This document shows positions 44,933 to 56,738 of a stretch of DNA of 64,000 bases, one piece after another. The stretch's first letter is position 1; every line of letters starts with the position of its first letter. Source of the stretch: Adiantum capillus-veneris (lineage: Eukaryota > Streptophyta > Polypodiopsida > Polypodiales > Pteridaceae); assembly GCA_014529385.2 (NCBI GenBank), contig CM043953.1, positions 89,520,342-89,584,341 on the forward strand. Reading direction: 5' to 3'. The translations under genes were made by a program, and so were the position numbers. Under the pieces are notes generated by a model. That model was given only the letters and a program-made list of their open reading frames with translations, had not been told where the DNA came from and searched no databases.

Positions 44933-45171
44933 TGTAGAGTGCGTGTGCGGTGCACAAAGCGTTCATGCGAAAGAGGTGAGTGCAAGCGTGAGAGGGTGAG
45001 GTGCAAGGGAGACAATATGTGGTGGAGCTCTCAGAGGCAATACCCTCTAGCCCCTTATTCTCTATATGTACATAGGAATAAGATGAGGGTTAGTGTGAGT
45101 GGTCAGTGTCAGTGGGCGGTCGGGCACTTGGCGCCCAGACCGGGGTGAGGCACATCGCCTTTACCCCAACA
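44933..45171 (-). repeat. Short LTR (239 bp)
   Basis: TGTTGGGG (45,171) to CTCTACA (44,933), followed by the PBS. It contains GTACATATAGAGAATAAG, a possible TATA region. At its outer edge chromovirus RT coding sequence begins immediately, so it inserted in that element. The partner LTR is not in the window or is lost. Confidence 0.7.
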
Positions 45172-47618
45172 GTACTCTCAAGGGCGCCATACAAGATGTC
45201 ACTTCCAGAGGCTATAGAGCTCAAGAAGCTCAAGCAACTGATTAAACAAGGGTTTATCCAACCAAGTACATCTCCATGGGGTGCACGTGTTCTTTTCCAA
45301 AAGAAAAAGGATGGACCTCTTCAACTTTTCATAGATTATAGAGGCTTAAAAAAAGTTACCATCAAGAATAAATATCCAATTCCTCGTATTGACAAGATGT
45401 TGGACAGACTACATGGAGCCAAAATTTTAATAAAAATCGATCTTCGATCTAGCTATCATCAAATTCAAATCCAGGAGGCTGATATCTCCAAAACAGCTTT
45501 CAACACTTGTTATGGTCATTAAAAATTTATAGTAATGGTTTTCAAACTTACGAATGCTCCTTCAACTTTCAATCATCTGATGCACGATATCTTTAGAGAA
45601 TTCTTGGAGGATTTTGTCCTAGTATTGTTTGACGATATCTTAATTTATTCCAAATCACAGGAAGAGCATAGTCCTTTATAAAGATCCTGTACCACCCTCT
45701 GATACCCTCTGACCTCGTTTTGTGAAGTGGGTTGAGGCCATTCCACAATATCCTAACCAACTTGTTAAAGAAAGGAGCTATGATACTTTGGGAAGAATAA
45801 CATGAAGCTTGCTCCAAACAACTTAAGGAGTATCTTGCTTCAGAACCTCTTCTAAACCTTCCAGACTTCACCCAAATATTTGAAGTGATCAGAGATGCTA
45901 GTGACCTTGCATTCGGAGGAGTCCTTACTCAGGAAGGAAGGCTTGTAGCTTACACTTCTTGAAAGCTTAGGATTCATGAAGTGAATTATGCTACACATGA
46001 TTTAGATTTGCTAGCAGTTATTCATGCTCTTAAGCTATGGAGACATTATCTATTGGGATGCAAATTCCAATTGATAACAGATCACAAGAGCCTTAAGTGG
46101 ATTTTTACCCAACCTAACCTTAACATGAGACAAAGGAGATGGATAGAGCTCATGCACGAATATGATTTTGATATTAAATTTAGACCAGGTAAGAATAATG
46201 TTGTGGAAAATGCCCTAAGCTGTAAAGGTTTTCTGGGGACAATTGCTAATATCCTATGTGAAGAGAGGGTATCATCAAATCAGCATAAACCTCAACATTA
46301 TTCCTTGGAAGATGGCAAATTTACTATAGGAATCGACTATGCATACCTAAGGATTCTTCCCTAAGGAATGCTATCCTATATGAAGCACATGATGGCCCAA
46401 CTTCAGGACATCCAGGTTATGCTAAAACCCTCAATGCAGTTTGCAAAAGCTACTATTGGCAAGGTATGAAGGGTGATGTCCTTTGCTATGTCAAGCATTG
46501 TTTTTCTTGTCAAAGGATTAAGGCAGAGAGTCTAAAGATGCTAGATAAATTACATCCTTTAGATATTCCCCATATGAAATGGGAATGTATTAGCATGGAC
46601 TTTATCATCCGATTTCCTTTTGTTCAAGGTGGCTATGATCCAATCATGTTCATAGTCGACTTGCTTACTAAGGTGGCTCACTTAATCCCAGTTAAGACAA
46701 CCTTTACACCTTTAGATATTGCTCATCTGTTTGTGAAGGAGGTTTTTAGAATTTATGGTTTACCCAAGAGGAGTGTCAGCAATCATGATGCCAAGTTTAC
46801 TTCAAAGTTTTGGGTATCTTTGTTTCAAGCTATTGGAACTCAGTTATGTTTTAGTACTTCTTATCATCCTCAAACTGAAAGAGTTAATCAAGTAATTGAA
46901 GACATCCTCACAACGTACTGCAATAGAGAACCTCGCAAGTGGATTCGATACCTACCCTTAATAGAGTATGTATACAATTCCTCTACTCATAGAAGTAATG
47001 ACACCTTTTAATGCTCTTTACGGTCAAGAATGTTTATCACCTCTTGACTTTTTTGGCCCCACTATAAGGGTAGAAGCCTCAAAGAAAATGCTTGAAGAAA
47101 TGAAAGCTCAAACCAAAGCTATTCAAAGGAATATTCAAGCGGCTCAAGATCGACAAAAGAAGTGTGCAGACTTGAAAAGATCTGCCCGGATTTTCAAGGA
47201 AGGTGACAAAATTTTCTTACAAGTAAAGCCCAAAAAGAGAAATATGTCTCTCGGAAGGTATAAGAAGCTTAGCTACCGATATTGTGGACCTTACAAAGTA
47301 ATCAAGGTTGTAAGTGATCCAGCTTATAAACTAAAACTTCCTTCCCATCTCAAAGTGCATGATTTATTTCATGTAAGTCTATTAAAACCTTATGTACATA
47401 ACCTTGACCATGTCCTTGATGATGAGCAATTCATTTTACCTACTCAAGGTGTTCTACATATTCAATGTGATACTATCCTAAAAACTCGAGAAAGAAAGTT
47501 TAGAAATAGATCTATCAAAGAACATCTTATCTTATGGAAGGATTTTCTTGTAGAAGATGCTACTTGGGACGATGAGACAACCCTTCTTGAAGATTACTCT
47601 TCACTGTTCTTGAGATGA
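45172..47618 (+). pseudogene. Chromovirus pol (RT-RNase H-integrase-chromodomain), broken
   Basis: Starts inside RT at [16 protein letters not shown], cut by the short LTR. RT motifs: [41 protein letters not shown], with a TAA at about 45,520. The stretch 45,680-45,960 is frame-shifted. RNase H: THDLDLLAVIHALKLWRHYL and ITDHKSLKWIF. Integrase: CFSCQ finger, SMDFI, SNHDAKF (Asp present, first residues changed), HPQTERVNQVIED, then a frame change near 46,990. The C-terminus ends with a chromodomain (ILKTRERKFRNR..LILWKDF..EDATWDDE, about 47,475-47,600). The chromodomain identifies a chromovirus, whose integrase can be guided to particular chromatin. At least three breaks make this copy dead. 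Confidence 0.85.
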
Positions 47619-47647
47619 GGGCATCTCAAATTGTAAGTTGGGTAGAT

Positions 47648-48550
47648 TGTAAGGTCTCTACTTTTGAATTTCACATAAGTTTTATTATGCGGTTGAATTT
47701 TTCAACCATCGCTCATTATATAAGATATTCAAGTTCAAATTATGAATCGTAGGCTGACAAAACCTAGAACTTAAAATTTAGGCTACAAAATTGTGACATG
47801 TTTAGCTATATAAAATACTGAGTAACTTATTGCAAGACTTATTTACTGATTGTAGAGTTCTCTCTTACTACTGTAAAGTTTAACTTAAGAATGTAAAGTA
47901 ATTTATCAGTAAAGAAATAAATAAAATAATTATAAAGTCAAAAGAATACACATGGACGATACATGAAGGCACGTGGACTCACATAGGAGGGGACAAAGTG
48001 GGACACACAGACACATGGAAATGAGAGGTTAGTCTTGACTAATGTTAATGAGGGGGTTGTGTGGCCTTATCTTTTGATGATGAGGACAAATTGGTCAAGC
48101 TAATGGGTACCACAAGGGGACCAAAAATGCGGGTATGAATTTTAAGAAAAAAATAAATAAATTTTAATTTTAAAAAATTAGGAAAAAAAGTTAGACGTTT
48201 TTGTTTTGCTATAAATAGAGCATCCATACTCACACTTGGACATAGAGATTGCCTCTATAATGCTCACGAAGTGCTGCCACTTCTCTTAGAGAGAATGCGT
48301 CCACAAACCACTAAGAGAGCAAAAACTCTAGTGGATTAGTAAGGTACATATTAATTAAGCATTCAATTAGCTTTAGAAATGATGTGTGTATTCTCTCGTA
48401 CTCTAATCTCTCTAATGGATCAATAAGATTGTGGGACGGGTGTCTAACCTCACTCCTATCTTATTGTAGATTTAGCGAGAACCACGATTAAATTGTCAAT
48501 CCATGGGATGAAGCTGACTCGACTAGTGCATAAAGGCTACAAGAGGTTGT
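47648..48550 (+). repeat. Chromovirus 3' LTR (end uncertain)
   Basis: Starts TGTAAGGTCTC at 47,648, thirty bases after the pol stop, and contains TATAAATAG at 48,210-48,218. The 3' end cannot be fixed without its partner LTR; it may lie anywhere from about 48,500 to 48,660. Confidence 0.45.
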
Positions 48551-48959
48551 CAATCTCTCAAAAAACAACAGACAACTCGCATCTAACTCAAGCTACACTC
48601 AAGTGACCGAAATCACCAAAAGCTAATCGCTCATCGGCAAACAAATCACATCCGTTACAGCATCAAATGGCATCAAAACGTAACGAAACTTCTAGACATG
48701 TTTATAATACCTAAGCACACATGCTTATGGTCTCAAATTCCACTTTAGGTCAAGTGCAAAAATCGCAATTATTAACAACAGTGGATTTTGACCTAGTCGT
48801 TTTCGACCCAGAATGCGCCTAAATGCTTAGCAATGATGCCCCAAGACCCCGCCTATGCTTAGTTTTTAATTTTGAAGTGTAAATTCTTACTTATGATGAA
48901 ATTAGGCCGCGGGTCAACAATGCCAGAAGCTACAAAATATCGTGAAGTATTTACGTCAA
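48551..48959. other. Unassigned spacer between two LTRs
   Basis: No coding potential recognised. It may contain the tail of the chromovirus LTR and the target DNA of element B. Confidence 0.4.
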
Positions 48960-49348
48960 TGCATAGAGCTCTTACCTGCGGTTGCAATGCAACAAACGTG
49001 ACTGCAATGTGACAATCGAGGAGGGAGTACGAAGCGCGAGAAGGAGAGAAGTGAGCGTCGTTAGCTCATGCTGTGTATTTCATTATCCAAAACTTGAAAT
49101 TAACTTACAAAAATTGGCTTCTATACCTTAGCCAAGGTTTTTGGTGGTCAAAACTAATAATCTGGGAGCTCTAACTAAAGATGGGTAATAACAGATTGAT
49201 ACAATCTGGAAGCTTGTAGCCCCGGCTCGTCTATTACAAAGTTTATTTGTAAAATAGGAGTTACAATATTCTCGATTTATAAAAAATAATAAGTGTTTTT
49301 ACAATGAGAGCTCCAAAAAATGGTATCTGAGTTAGCTTGTTGCTAACA
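48960..49348 (-). repeat. Element B 3' LTR (inner end uncertain)
   Basis: Starts TGTTAGCAACAAGCTAAC (a short palindrome) at 49,348 on the minus strand, after the PPT. TTATAAAT lies about 65 bp in, so U3 is very short. A splice donor CAG/GTAAGAG lies at 48,976/48,975. The downstream limit is a guess. Confidence 0.45.
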
Positions 49349-49366
49349 TTCTTCCCCTCCTCGCCT
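49349..49366 (-). promoter_or_regulatory. Element B polypurine tract
   Basis: GGCGAGGAGGGGAAGAA on the minus strand directly before the LTR start. Confidence 0.7.
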
Positions 49367-49387
49367 GTGTCGTCCCTTGACACAACT

Positions 49388-52300
49388 CTATGAGCTGAAG
49401 TAGTCTTCGAGTTGACGACTGGCAAGGCGATCTTTTAGTGCATTTAGAGCCTTTTTGTATCTGATCTTTCTTTCTTTATTTGGCACCTGCAAAAACTGCA
49501 TAGTGACTCTGTTTTTTAGCTCAACTATGGAGTAGCCTACAAATCTCGAAGTCAGGTTGCTGATCACAGGCCCAAAAATCTTCATTCTCCAAGTGAAGAA
49601 TCCTATGTAGAATGCTTCCTCAAATGCCAACATATTATGTGAAGGTAAGAACATACATCGAGCGTAGAAGCCATAGAGGACTTCTTTGGAAGGTTAACCA
49701 CTGAGATCATAGCATAAACCTTTATTACCCTCGAGGAATGACATCCACGGGGTGTCTACTTGCTCTGGCTCATGAAAAACTTTGATGCAGGGGTGAGCAG
49801 CATTCGGCAGATTTTATAAAGCATTGCACATGATAGATCAGGTACACTTTTGAAGAATGACATGGCGCCCGTTAGGGTTTTCACCATCTATTCTTCTGTC
49901 GGCGGTCCCTTTTCTGGAGCTGGCAATCTTGGGTAGTTCAGCCATGTTGGTTTCTTCTTTGTTATTGCCTCATACGCTTGCTAAGTCCTTACTCTTGGTA
50001 CATGATAAAAAGTGGGATCCTTTTGAAGTGATGCAGGTGCTCTTGTGAACAGAATCAGGTATCTTGGATTCTTGTTCAACTAGCTCAGCCTCCACTTGGG
50101 GTGGTCTTCATCTGCACCTTCTACTTGCATGTCTTTGTACAGCCTCTCTTTGACTTGGAGCAACTCCACCTTTATCAAAGGATATGGCAGGGATTAATGA
50201 TGCCATTGTGCATTGATTTGATTGGGAGTGAGTTGAGTAACGTTGACAGAGTAAAGGACTCCCAACTCCCAATCAATAGCTGCTTTTCACTGCTCATCCA
50301 CCTCCTGGGTAATCTTCTCTTTGAGTGCATCTTCCTCAGCTTTTGACAACTGGACCATTGGCACTGTATCAACTTCTATTAATTGTACCTGGAATTCCTC
50401 CTCGCCACCTAGCCCTTTTGCTGGCTGTGTCTCCATCTCAGCGAAAGAAATTGAGGGGATATCTATCTGTGGCTGTTTTGAAGTTCCTGCTTCTTCTTGC
50501 GTTTTTGGCCGTCCATCTCTCATCATCTGGTTGACTCTTTTAAGCTCGACTATTTCTTTTAGCAGCTCTTCTTCTCATGGCACCCGCATTAATGCCAGGT
50601 CTCTGCGGTGAGACTGCTCCAGTTTTAGCTCCAGCTCAAGGTCTTTGTTCTTTTTCTGTATGCTTTGTAGACTTCATATGTTCCTTTGATCGAGGCAACT
50701 GTGGGAGTTTCTCGTATTTGTCACAAAAAGGTTGCCTGATCATTTGTTCTCTTCTCTGAAAATTGCAGGGAGGCATTCGCTACATGCACTTGAATCTTCT
50801 GAACTGACGGGGTTGTAGTTAGAAGTTCGTTGGTAACTTCTGTCAGTTGTTCATCTTTGGCTTTGCAAGCATTTGACAACTTTGTAAGAAGTTCACCTTA
50901 TTCCTCCATCTTCTTTGGCTGTTTGTCTCGTGCTAGCTGGTGTTGTTTAGCTTTAGCTTTCAATTCATGCACTTGTTTTTGTAGATTGGTGATGACATTT
51001 AATCTGTCTTCTAACTCTCCTTGGAGAGCGTCAATCACCATCTCCAGTTCTTTAGCCTTTGTGCTGCGGCTAAGTGCTACTGATCGGAGTCTTTCCGTCA
51101 TATCTTGCATTTGCCTTGCATATTTGTTGACTTGCAGGATTACCTCATCATTGGATTGCCAATTCTCATTTCTTGTGAGTTGCCTAGATGTCTCAACAGT
51201 CTCTTGTGTCTCTCTCGGTGGTGGCGTGGCAACTGGTTGTTCTTGCCCTTGAGGCTGTGGTTGGCCTTCTTCTGCTTTGTTATCCTGAGGCTTTGTGGAT
51301 GCCTCGGGGCTGTTTCGTGCTGTGTGGAGATAGAAGGTGTTTCCTCTATTCTATGTTCCTTTGTTTGCTCAAACTTTGTGGTTTGCTATGGTGCATGACT
51401 CACTACCCTTTCCGGCTTTGGTTCCTGTGCTTAGGCTTGGTCTTGAGTAGTGTCTTCTTTCTGTTCAGGCTCAGTTTCTTTTGTGGGCTCAGTTTCTGTG
51501 GCTTTATCTATTGGTGATGGTGGTGGGCTTGGCATAAGGGTGATCATGTTGTTCTGGAGCAAGTGAAGAAGGTCGGGGAGACATGTCACCTTGTTCATGT
51601 TGGGCTTCTCCTTGTGCAGTTGCTTCTTCTGCTTGTTTTTGGTGCTCTACTGCCTCTTTAGATTTTCATTCTGCTTCTTGGGCTTCTTTCAGCTTCAATG
51701 CTTCTGCCTCCTGATACATTTTTTCCAATAACTCTGTAGGGTCTTCGGCCTATTTCCTATCATGGTCCTTTGTTCTTGGTCTTTCAATTCAATGGGTACC
51801 CACTTTGCAGGGTCCTTGCCTTGAGCTTGGTGGCTATGTTTATAGGAGTGCTTTTCTCTTTTAAATCTGGCCTATTTCTGTTGCAGCTCCTCTTGATGTG
51901 CTGCCACGGCTTTTCTTTTCATTTCCTCGATACGTGCTCTTCTTTCCTCATTATCGGAACTTTCACTACTATGCTCGTCTGACGAGCTCTCAGCAGATTC
52001 TTCTTTAGACTTGTATGTTCTCTTGGTAGATCTTGTGGCTCGAGGGGAAGGTTGTGCAGACACAATCCAAGTGTTCTGATCTGGGGCAGGTGGCAAGTTG
52101 TATGCCATGCCGATAGCATGGTAGGCAATTCTTGTGAGAACCTTTGGTGCTCCCAGATATGTTATTTTACCCTCTTTCTTTGTCCCTTTGAGTGTGGACA
52201 ACACATATTGTGCGTGGTCGATTGGTTGTCTGGTTGTCAACTTTAGAACTTGTGTAAAATTGGTCGCAACAGCATGATTGGGTGTCGTATACCTTGGCAG

Positions 52301-52887
52301 TCTCTAGGTGAGGAAGTGGAAGTGTTGGTGGTATAATCTTGCAGGTTCTTCCACCTGTTTTTGGATGAGATTGGCAAATGTGGCAGCAGCGGTTTCCTTG
52401 GTGAAGGTTCCTGCCGTCTTTCTATCTCTTGCCATCATGGTCATTCCTTTTGTTGGCAGTTTAAGAGCTTCTACCACTATCTCTTTTGTAATCACCACTT
52501 CGACTTTATTCCCTTGCTGGTCAGAGATTTGGGCGGTTCCATCTTCTTTGATTGTGGACAAGAGCTCATAAGCTTTTTGGAAATCCACTCCACATGGCTC
52601 TTGTTTGTAAAACTCTCTGAGTCCAAGTCTTCTGTTGGCTTCTTTTGTCTCGAGCTTTGCGGCAACATCATAGACTTCTTTTGGTAGAATTTGCAGTTCT
52701 ATATGATGTCCTTCTTCGCTTTTGAATCTAACTGTGAAAACCGTTGTGTTGTGCTCTTCAAGCTGTTATTTTGACAGGTAGGTCGCTTTGGCATCTTGAT
52801 TGAACCGGGGTCCAGTTGGTATGGTGGTAGCTCTTGCAGCTTCTCCTTTTGCAAGAGCTTCTTCTTGGCCTTCTCTGCAACTTGCAT
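49388..52887 (-). pseudogene. Element B 3' accessory ORF, broken
   Basis: Starts ATG at 52,887 (MQVAEKAKKKLLQKEK) and can be followed to 49,388 through at least five frame changes (first near 52,705). Regions: Lys-rich start; a folded part with VEVVITKEIVVEALKLP (about 52,480) and PIDHAQYVLSTLKGTKKEG; a Ser/Glu-rich disordered stretch (about 51,960-52,000); Gln/Glu-rich and coiled-coil segments (about 50,900-51,110); and a C-terminal helical part ending RQLEDYFSS. The folded part resembles that of the D accessory frame in pattern and order. No signal peptide or membrane helix is visible. The pattern of a strand then helix recalls the plant transposon protein domain found in gypsy-associated genes, which is inference only. 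Confidence 0.55.
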
Positions 52888-52921
52888 GGCTCCTGTTGAG
52901 TGAGTAGAGTGTCAAAGTTAG
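52888..52921 (-). promoter_or_regulatory. Candidate 3' splice site of the B accessory ORF
   Basis: On the minus strand CTAAC (52,921-52,917) is followed by a pyrimidine-rich stretch and CTCAACAG, with the cut at 52,893/52,892, five bases before the ATG at 52,887. Branch point to AG is about 24 bases, a normal plant spacing. Confidence 0.45.
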
Positions 52922-54752
52922 CAAATTTGATAGATTCTTCTCTAAAATGTCCTTCACTTTGAAATGTTGACAAATTGAGTCCAATTTGCTTCAAATCAAT
53001 TCTTGAACATGCATAGATGCATAAAATTATGTAAAGATCAAAATTGTGAACTCTAAACAAAATTTGCAACAAAAATAAATAATTGCAATTATTTATAGCT
53101 GAGTAATTTTTTCATCTTTTTGCAAATTTGGCATTACAAGCTTGAAGTATACATCAATTAGATACTCTTAGTGAAATATAGGCTCATTTGGGTGCACATG
53201 ATGAAATTGGTGCCAAATTTAGGCTTTAGGTCTCTGAAACAGTAGATGTAAAGAAATTTTGAGATTTTGAGCTCCAAATTTGTTCAAACTTGGTTAGTGG
53301 GCTTAGGACATCATGTATTTTGGTCCCATGATGGCAAAGTTGCAATTTTTCCCCATCTTGGCCAAAAAGTAAATAATCACGATGATTAAATTCATCAAAA
53401 TGAACATTTTTTGGTGCAGCTTGGTTCTAGGCATGGTATAGACCCTGTGTATGTGATATGAGGTGATTTGGATCAAAAAATGTGGCTCATAACTCATGAT
53501 TTGGCTTGCAAGGACTTCTTTGCGTTTTTTGGCAAATTTCCAAGTTATAATTGATCATTTTGGCTCATACTTGAAATTTGGCATGAAATAGGTGTGTACA
53601 AGTGATAGGTGAGGTGATGATACAATTTTAAGTTAAAATATTACAAAAGTAAATAATCATGATTATCTACAACTTTTTCTTGCAAAACTTACATTGTATA
53701 TATACCTCATAGGTAAGCTGTCTGTGGAGTCAGAATCCAATTATGGCATCTGTCAAAAACCTAGCTTTTCTACTTGGGACCCCCTCGACCCTTGCCGAAT
53801 GGTCAATTGTTGATATAGAAGTGTTCTATTATCTTGGGGCATGCTACAATTTAAATCTCATCCGATTTGGTTGAGCTGACAGGCCGCTATGGTTGATTTT
53901 TGGTCGTAGGTCTTCGTGCATTGCTCGGATTCTAGAGTTTTTTCCAGGGGTTTAGATTAGCTACTAGCCGTACAAAATGGATCATTGATAAGTAAAGAAC
54001 TTACCCCTCATGTCTCGTTTGAGACATTGCTGAAAACAGGTGACTATGAACTCCGGAAAACACGCACGGAAAGGGTCGAAAAGCTCTCTCTCCAAAGGCA
54101 ACAAATGGAAATGAGGTGATTTTAACCTACCTTAATGGGTATCTATACTTGGACTTCACGATTCATTATTCCTAGATTTCCCTGCTAGTCCTACTAGGCC
54201 GTGAAATCTATGTTAGATTCAAAGAATTTCCCAATCGGATTCCTGTAGCTCATTCTGCAAGAATTCTGCAAAAGTAGGTCTGGCCGCCTAATTTAGGCTT
54301 CCCGCTTCCATCTGTCGATTTGATTGAAATTTTTTGTGCTTATCCGTCTTGTCTTTCTGATCATCATTGTGTGTTCACTTTTTCCCATCTGAGCTCCTTT
54401 GCTATTTATATTGTTTATTGGAAAAATCAAAGAAAATAACAAAATACGGTAAGAAAGCAAAGTGAATATCCAATAATTAAGAAAATCCATTGAAAAACAT
54501 AGATTTATTGTTTTTTTTTATTTCTCTGTTTTTAAGTCTCAATATCAAGAAAAATGATAAAAAAAATAACAAAAAATGACTTTTTTTAATGATTTTTTGA
54601 TAGTATATACACTATTTACACTCATCGGGGAGATATTATCAGTTAAATTTTCCCTGTTGATGATTTATAAAGACATTATTAGGTAATTTGGCAAAAAATC
54701 ACACGTTCACATCAAACTTTTTCCTCCCTCTTCAAACATTGCCCTTAATTGC
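52893..54752 (-). other. Element B internal non-coding spacer
   Basis: About 1.9 kb of AT-rich sequence between the post-protease tail and the accessory ORF. It contains a purine tract at about 54,720-54,737, TGTATATACTA at about 54,597-54,608, and otherwise no reading frame of note. It may act as an intron or hold an internal promoter. Confidence 0.4.
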
Positions 54753-55431
54753 TTAGTGCCCTTCCACCCCTCCTAGATGGCGTACTCCAGGACGATTGTG
54801 TGTATGGGTTGAACAATCGTGTCTAAACATAGCCGTGGTTGGCTCTACCATGCTTTGAAGATCAATGCAGTTCAAACCATTATGTTGTGCAAGAGTTGGG
54901 TCTCGAGTAATTAACTCAAGGGTTTCTGATGTCGAGGCTTTTTGATGTTGTCTTCCAAAGAGCAAATCCAATAGCTTGTGTGCTCTTTGCTTGACTGTAC
55001 CATCAGGATGCTTTAGCACTCTAATTTCTTAAGCTTTTGATATCAATAATGACTATTGTCGAGCTTTTACCCGCCATTGATATCTTGGTTTGTCTTGGTC
55101 AGAATGGTGTGGTTGAGGTTTCTAAGACTTAACTCTCCATTGCTTGATTGATTTTCCAGTTTTTGCAGAGAAGATAAGCACTCCTTTTTCTTCCAAATCC
55201 ATTTTGTGTTAGGTTCCTTGCTCGGAGATGCTCGTCTCTGTGTTTTGACCTTTGTAACCGTCTTTGATATTTTCAATGATTTTTTGGACACTCAGATTTG
55301 AATCGGCTTGTCCTTAAGCTGTGCTTTCACCCAAATTTTCCTGACTCCTTGCATGCTACTTGTAGCATTTGCTTATCGATAGGATGGAGAAGATTGATTG
55401 CTTCGTGTTTGCTCTGTTGATAAGATCCTTT
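54753..55431 (-). pseudogene. Element B charged tail after the second protease
   Basis: Two frame fragments, 55,067-55,291 (Lys/Ser-rich, with TKWIWKKKECLSSLQK) and 54,753-55,019 (VLKHPDGTVKQRAHKLLD). The KW..KK motif is reminiscent of the Trp-Val-Pro-Lys repeats in the matching tail of element C. No domain recognised. Confidence 0.4.
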
Positions 55432-56012
55432 TCATTCCTCCTTGCTTGGTGCAATTGGAACAATGAGTTGTCCGCCTTTAGATGATAGCTTGAGCTGATT
55501 GGTATCCCAATCTGGTATTGTCTTGTATGTCCGCATCCATGGAATTCCAAGAATCATTGTCTCATTCATGTGTTCATCTAGTAAGCATACAAACTGATGA
55601 GGACATGAACATCCATGTACTATCACATTCAAGTTGACTACTCCCAATGTTGGCGTTGGGTTCTTGTTGCATCCTCTAATAGTCGCTATTCCTGCTGTCA
55701 GAGACTGACTTGTTGCCTTCTTGTACGTGGAATAACTGATTGTATTTACTCTAGCTCCTGTATCGACCAAAGCATTTGGGTTATGATTGTTGAGCTGTAC
55801 TTTGATGCGAAGGTCCATTCCATCTAACCATTCATCATCTGTTGACACTGCATCTTTCTGCAATTCCCATTGTCGGTCATCTATTTCCAGTGTGTTGGTG
55901 GGAATAGGTATTTGTTGATTCTTGAGATCAGCTTTCCTTTTGAGTACCCAAAGTCGAGCTTCCTCTTGGGATTCATCAATAACCTGCTGTTGTTTTATCT
56001 TTCTTTGCTATG
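55432..56012 (-). pseudogene. Element B second protease-like domain, after integrase
   Basis: Open from about 56,012 to the stop at 55,432. A Lys/Gln-rich segment leads into a retropepsin-like domain: ALVDTGARVNTIS (active Asp codon about 55,763), a middle part with GVVNLNVIVHG, and ILGIPWMRTYKTIPDW as the closing motif. It is preceded, after a one-base frame change near 56,015, by the integrase tail, which places it downstream of integrase, not in the usual position before RT. Element C has the same arrangement. Both catalytic and closing motifs are conserved, so it may have been an active peptidase or a binding version of the fold. Confidence 0.65.
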
Positions 56013-56019
56013 CATTCTT

Positions 56020-56107
56020 TTTAGCAATTCATTGGTTAGCGACAAATTGTACTTCTTGAAACGACATCCACTAATCCAGTTAGCCATTGGTTCACTGTCA
56101 AGGCTAG
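56020..56107 (-). pseudogene. Element B integrase C-terminal tail
   Basis: Reads VPSLDSEPMANWISGCRFKK and on to ELLKRMHSKER before a TAA. It matches the C-terminus of the element C integrase (LNGSKFKRYYDPLSQEELRA) in pattern. It is cut by the LTR of element C at 56,113; GGACT (56,108-56,112) would be one copy of a target duplication. Confidence 0.6.
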
Positions 56108-56194
56108 GGACTTGCTACGCGCCGTGTGCGAGCCACAAAGGCTCCTAGCACACAGTCATACAACAGACAAGCTCACAAGGAAGAACGGTGTGTC

Positions 56195-56203
56195 ACTCAC
56201 CTT
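56195..56203 (-). promoter_or_regulatory. Candidate 5' splice donor in the C LTR
   Basis: AAG/GTGAGT on the minus strand, a full match to the plant donor consensus, about 455 bp downstream of the TATA-like motif and so within the transcribed part. It pairs logically with the acceptor before the 140-residue ORF. Confidence 0.5.
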
Positions 56204-56310
56204 CCTGCGTAGTTGCGAATGAAGGATTCCCGCGCCGCGAATAAGAGGGAGACGCCGCTACGCCGCGCTCAACTGCCTCGCCGCCGTCGTGCCACCGCAA
56301 CTCTCGATCG

Positions 56311-56411
<101 letters not shown>

Positions 56412-56720
56412 GCACACACACAAGGAGATGGTGAAGGAGAAGGTGGAGATGGAGCAAGAGCAGCTTCTATTGCACAATGAGAGAATGACTCAATTTTAGG
56501 TTTAATTGGCTTTTATGTGAGCTCACCCCATTCACACTTGGGCGCCCATGCTTAGCCAACTAACCCTAGCATGTTCGTGTTAGAGTGCGCCTCTCATCGG
56601 CGATCACTCTACCTTTCCCTATTGGACCGACAAGCCCGGTGCCTGACTCTACTTAAATAAATAATACGGTTACGGTGCCGTCGTAGGCGATAGGGTGTCC
56701 GTGAGCCATGAGGGTTAACA

Positions 56721-56738
56721 TTGCCCCCCTTCCTGATG
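56721..56738 (-). promoter_or_regulatory. Element C polypurine tract
   Basis: CATCAGGAAGGGGGGCAA on the minus strand immediately before the LTR start TGTTAACC. Confidence 0.75.

Larger units (their letters stand above)
48960..56112 (-). mobile_element. Element B: gypsy element, 3' half
   Basis: Minus strand. From high to low coordinates: integrase C-terminal tail (56,107-56,020), second protease domain, charged tail, internal purine tract, spacer, accessory frame, PPT and 3' LTR. Its RT and integrase core are not in the window; element C is inserted exactly at the integrase tail, so they should lie beyond C. Confidence 0.7.

Noticed and set aside
44657-45148. 163-codon plus-strand ORF over the short LTR
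   Set aside because: Spans PBS and LTR on the antisense strand; composition is not protein-like.
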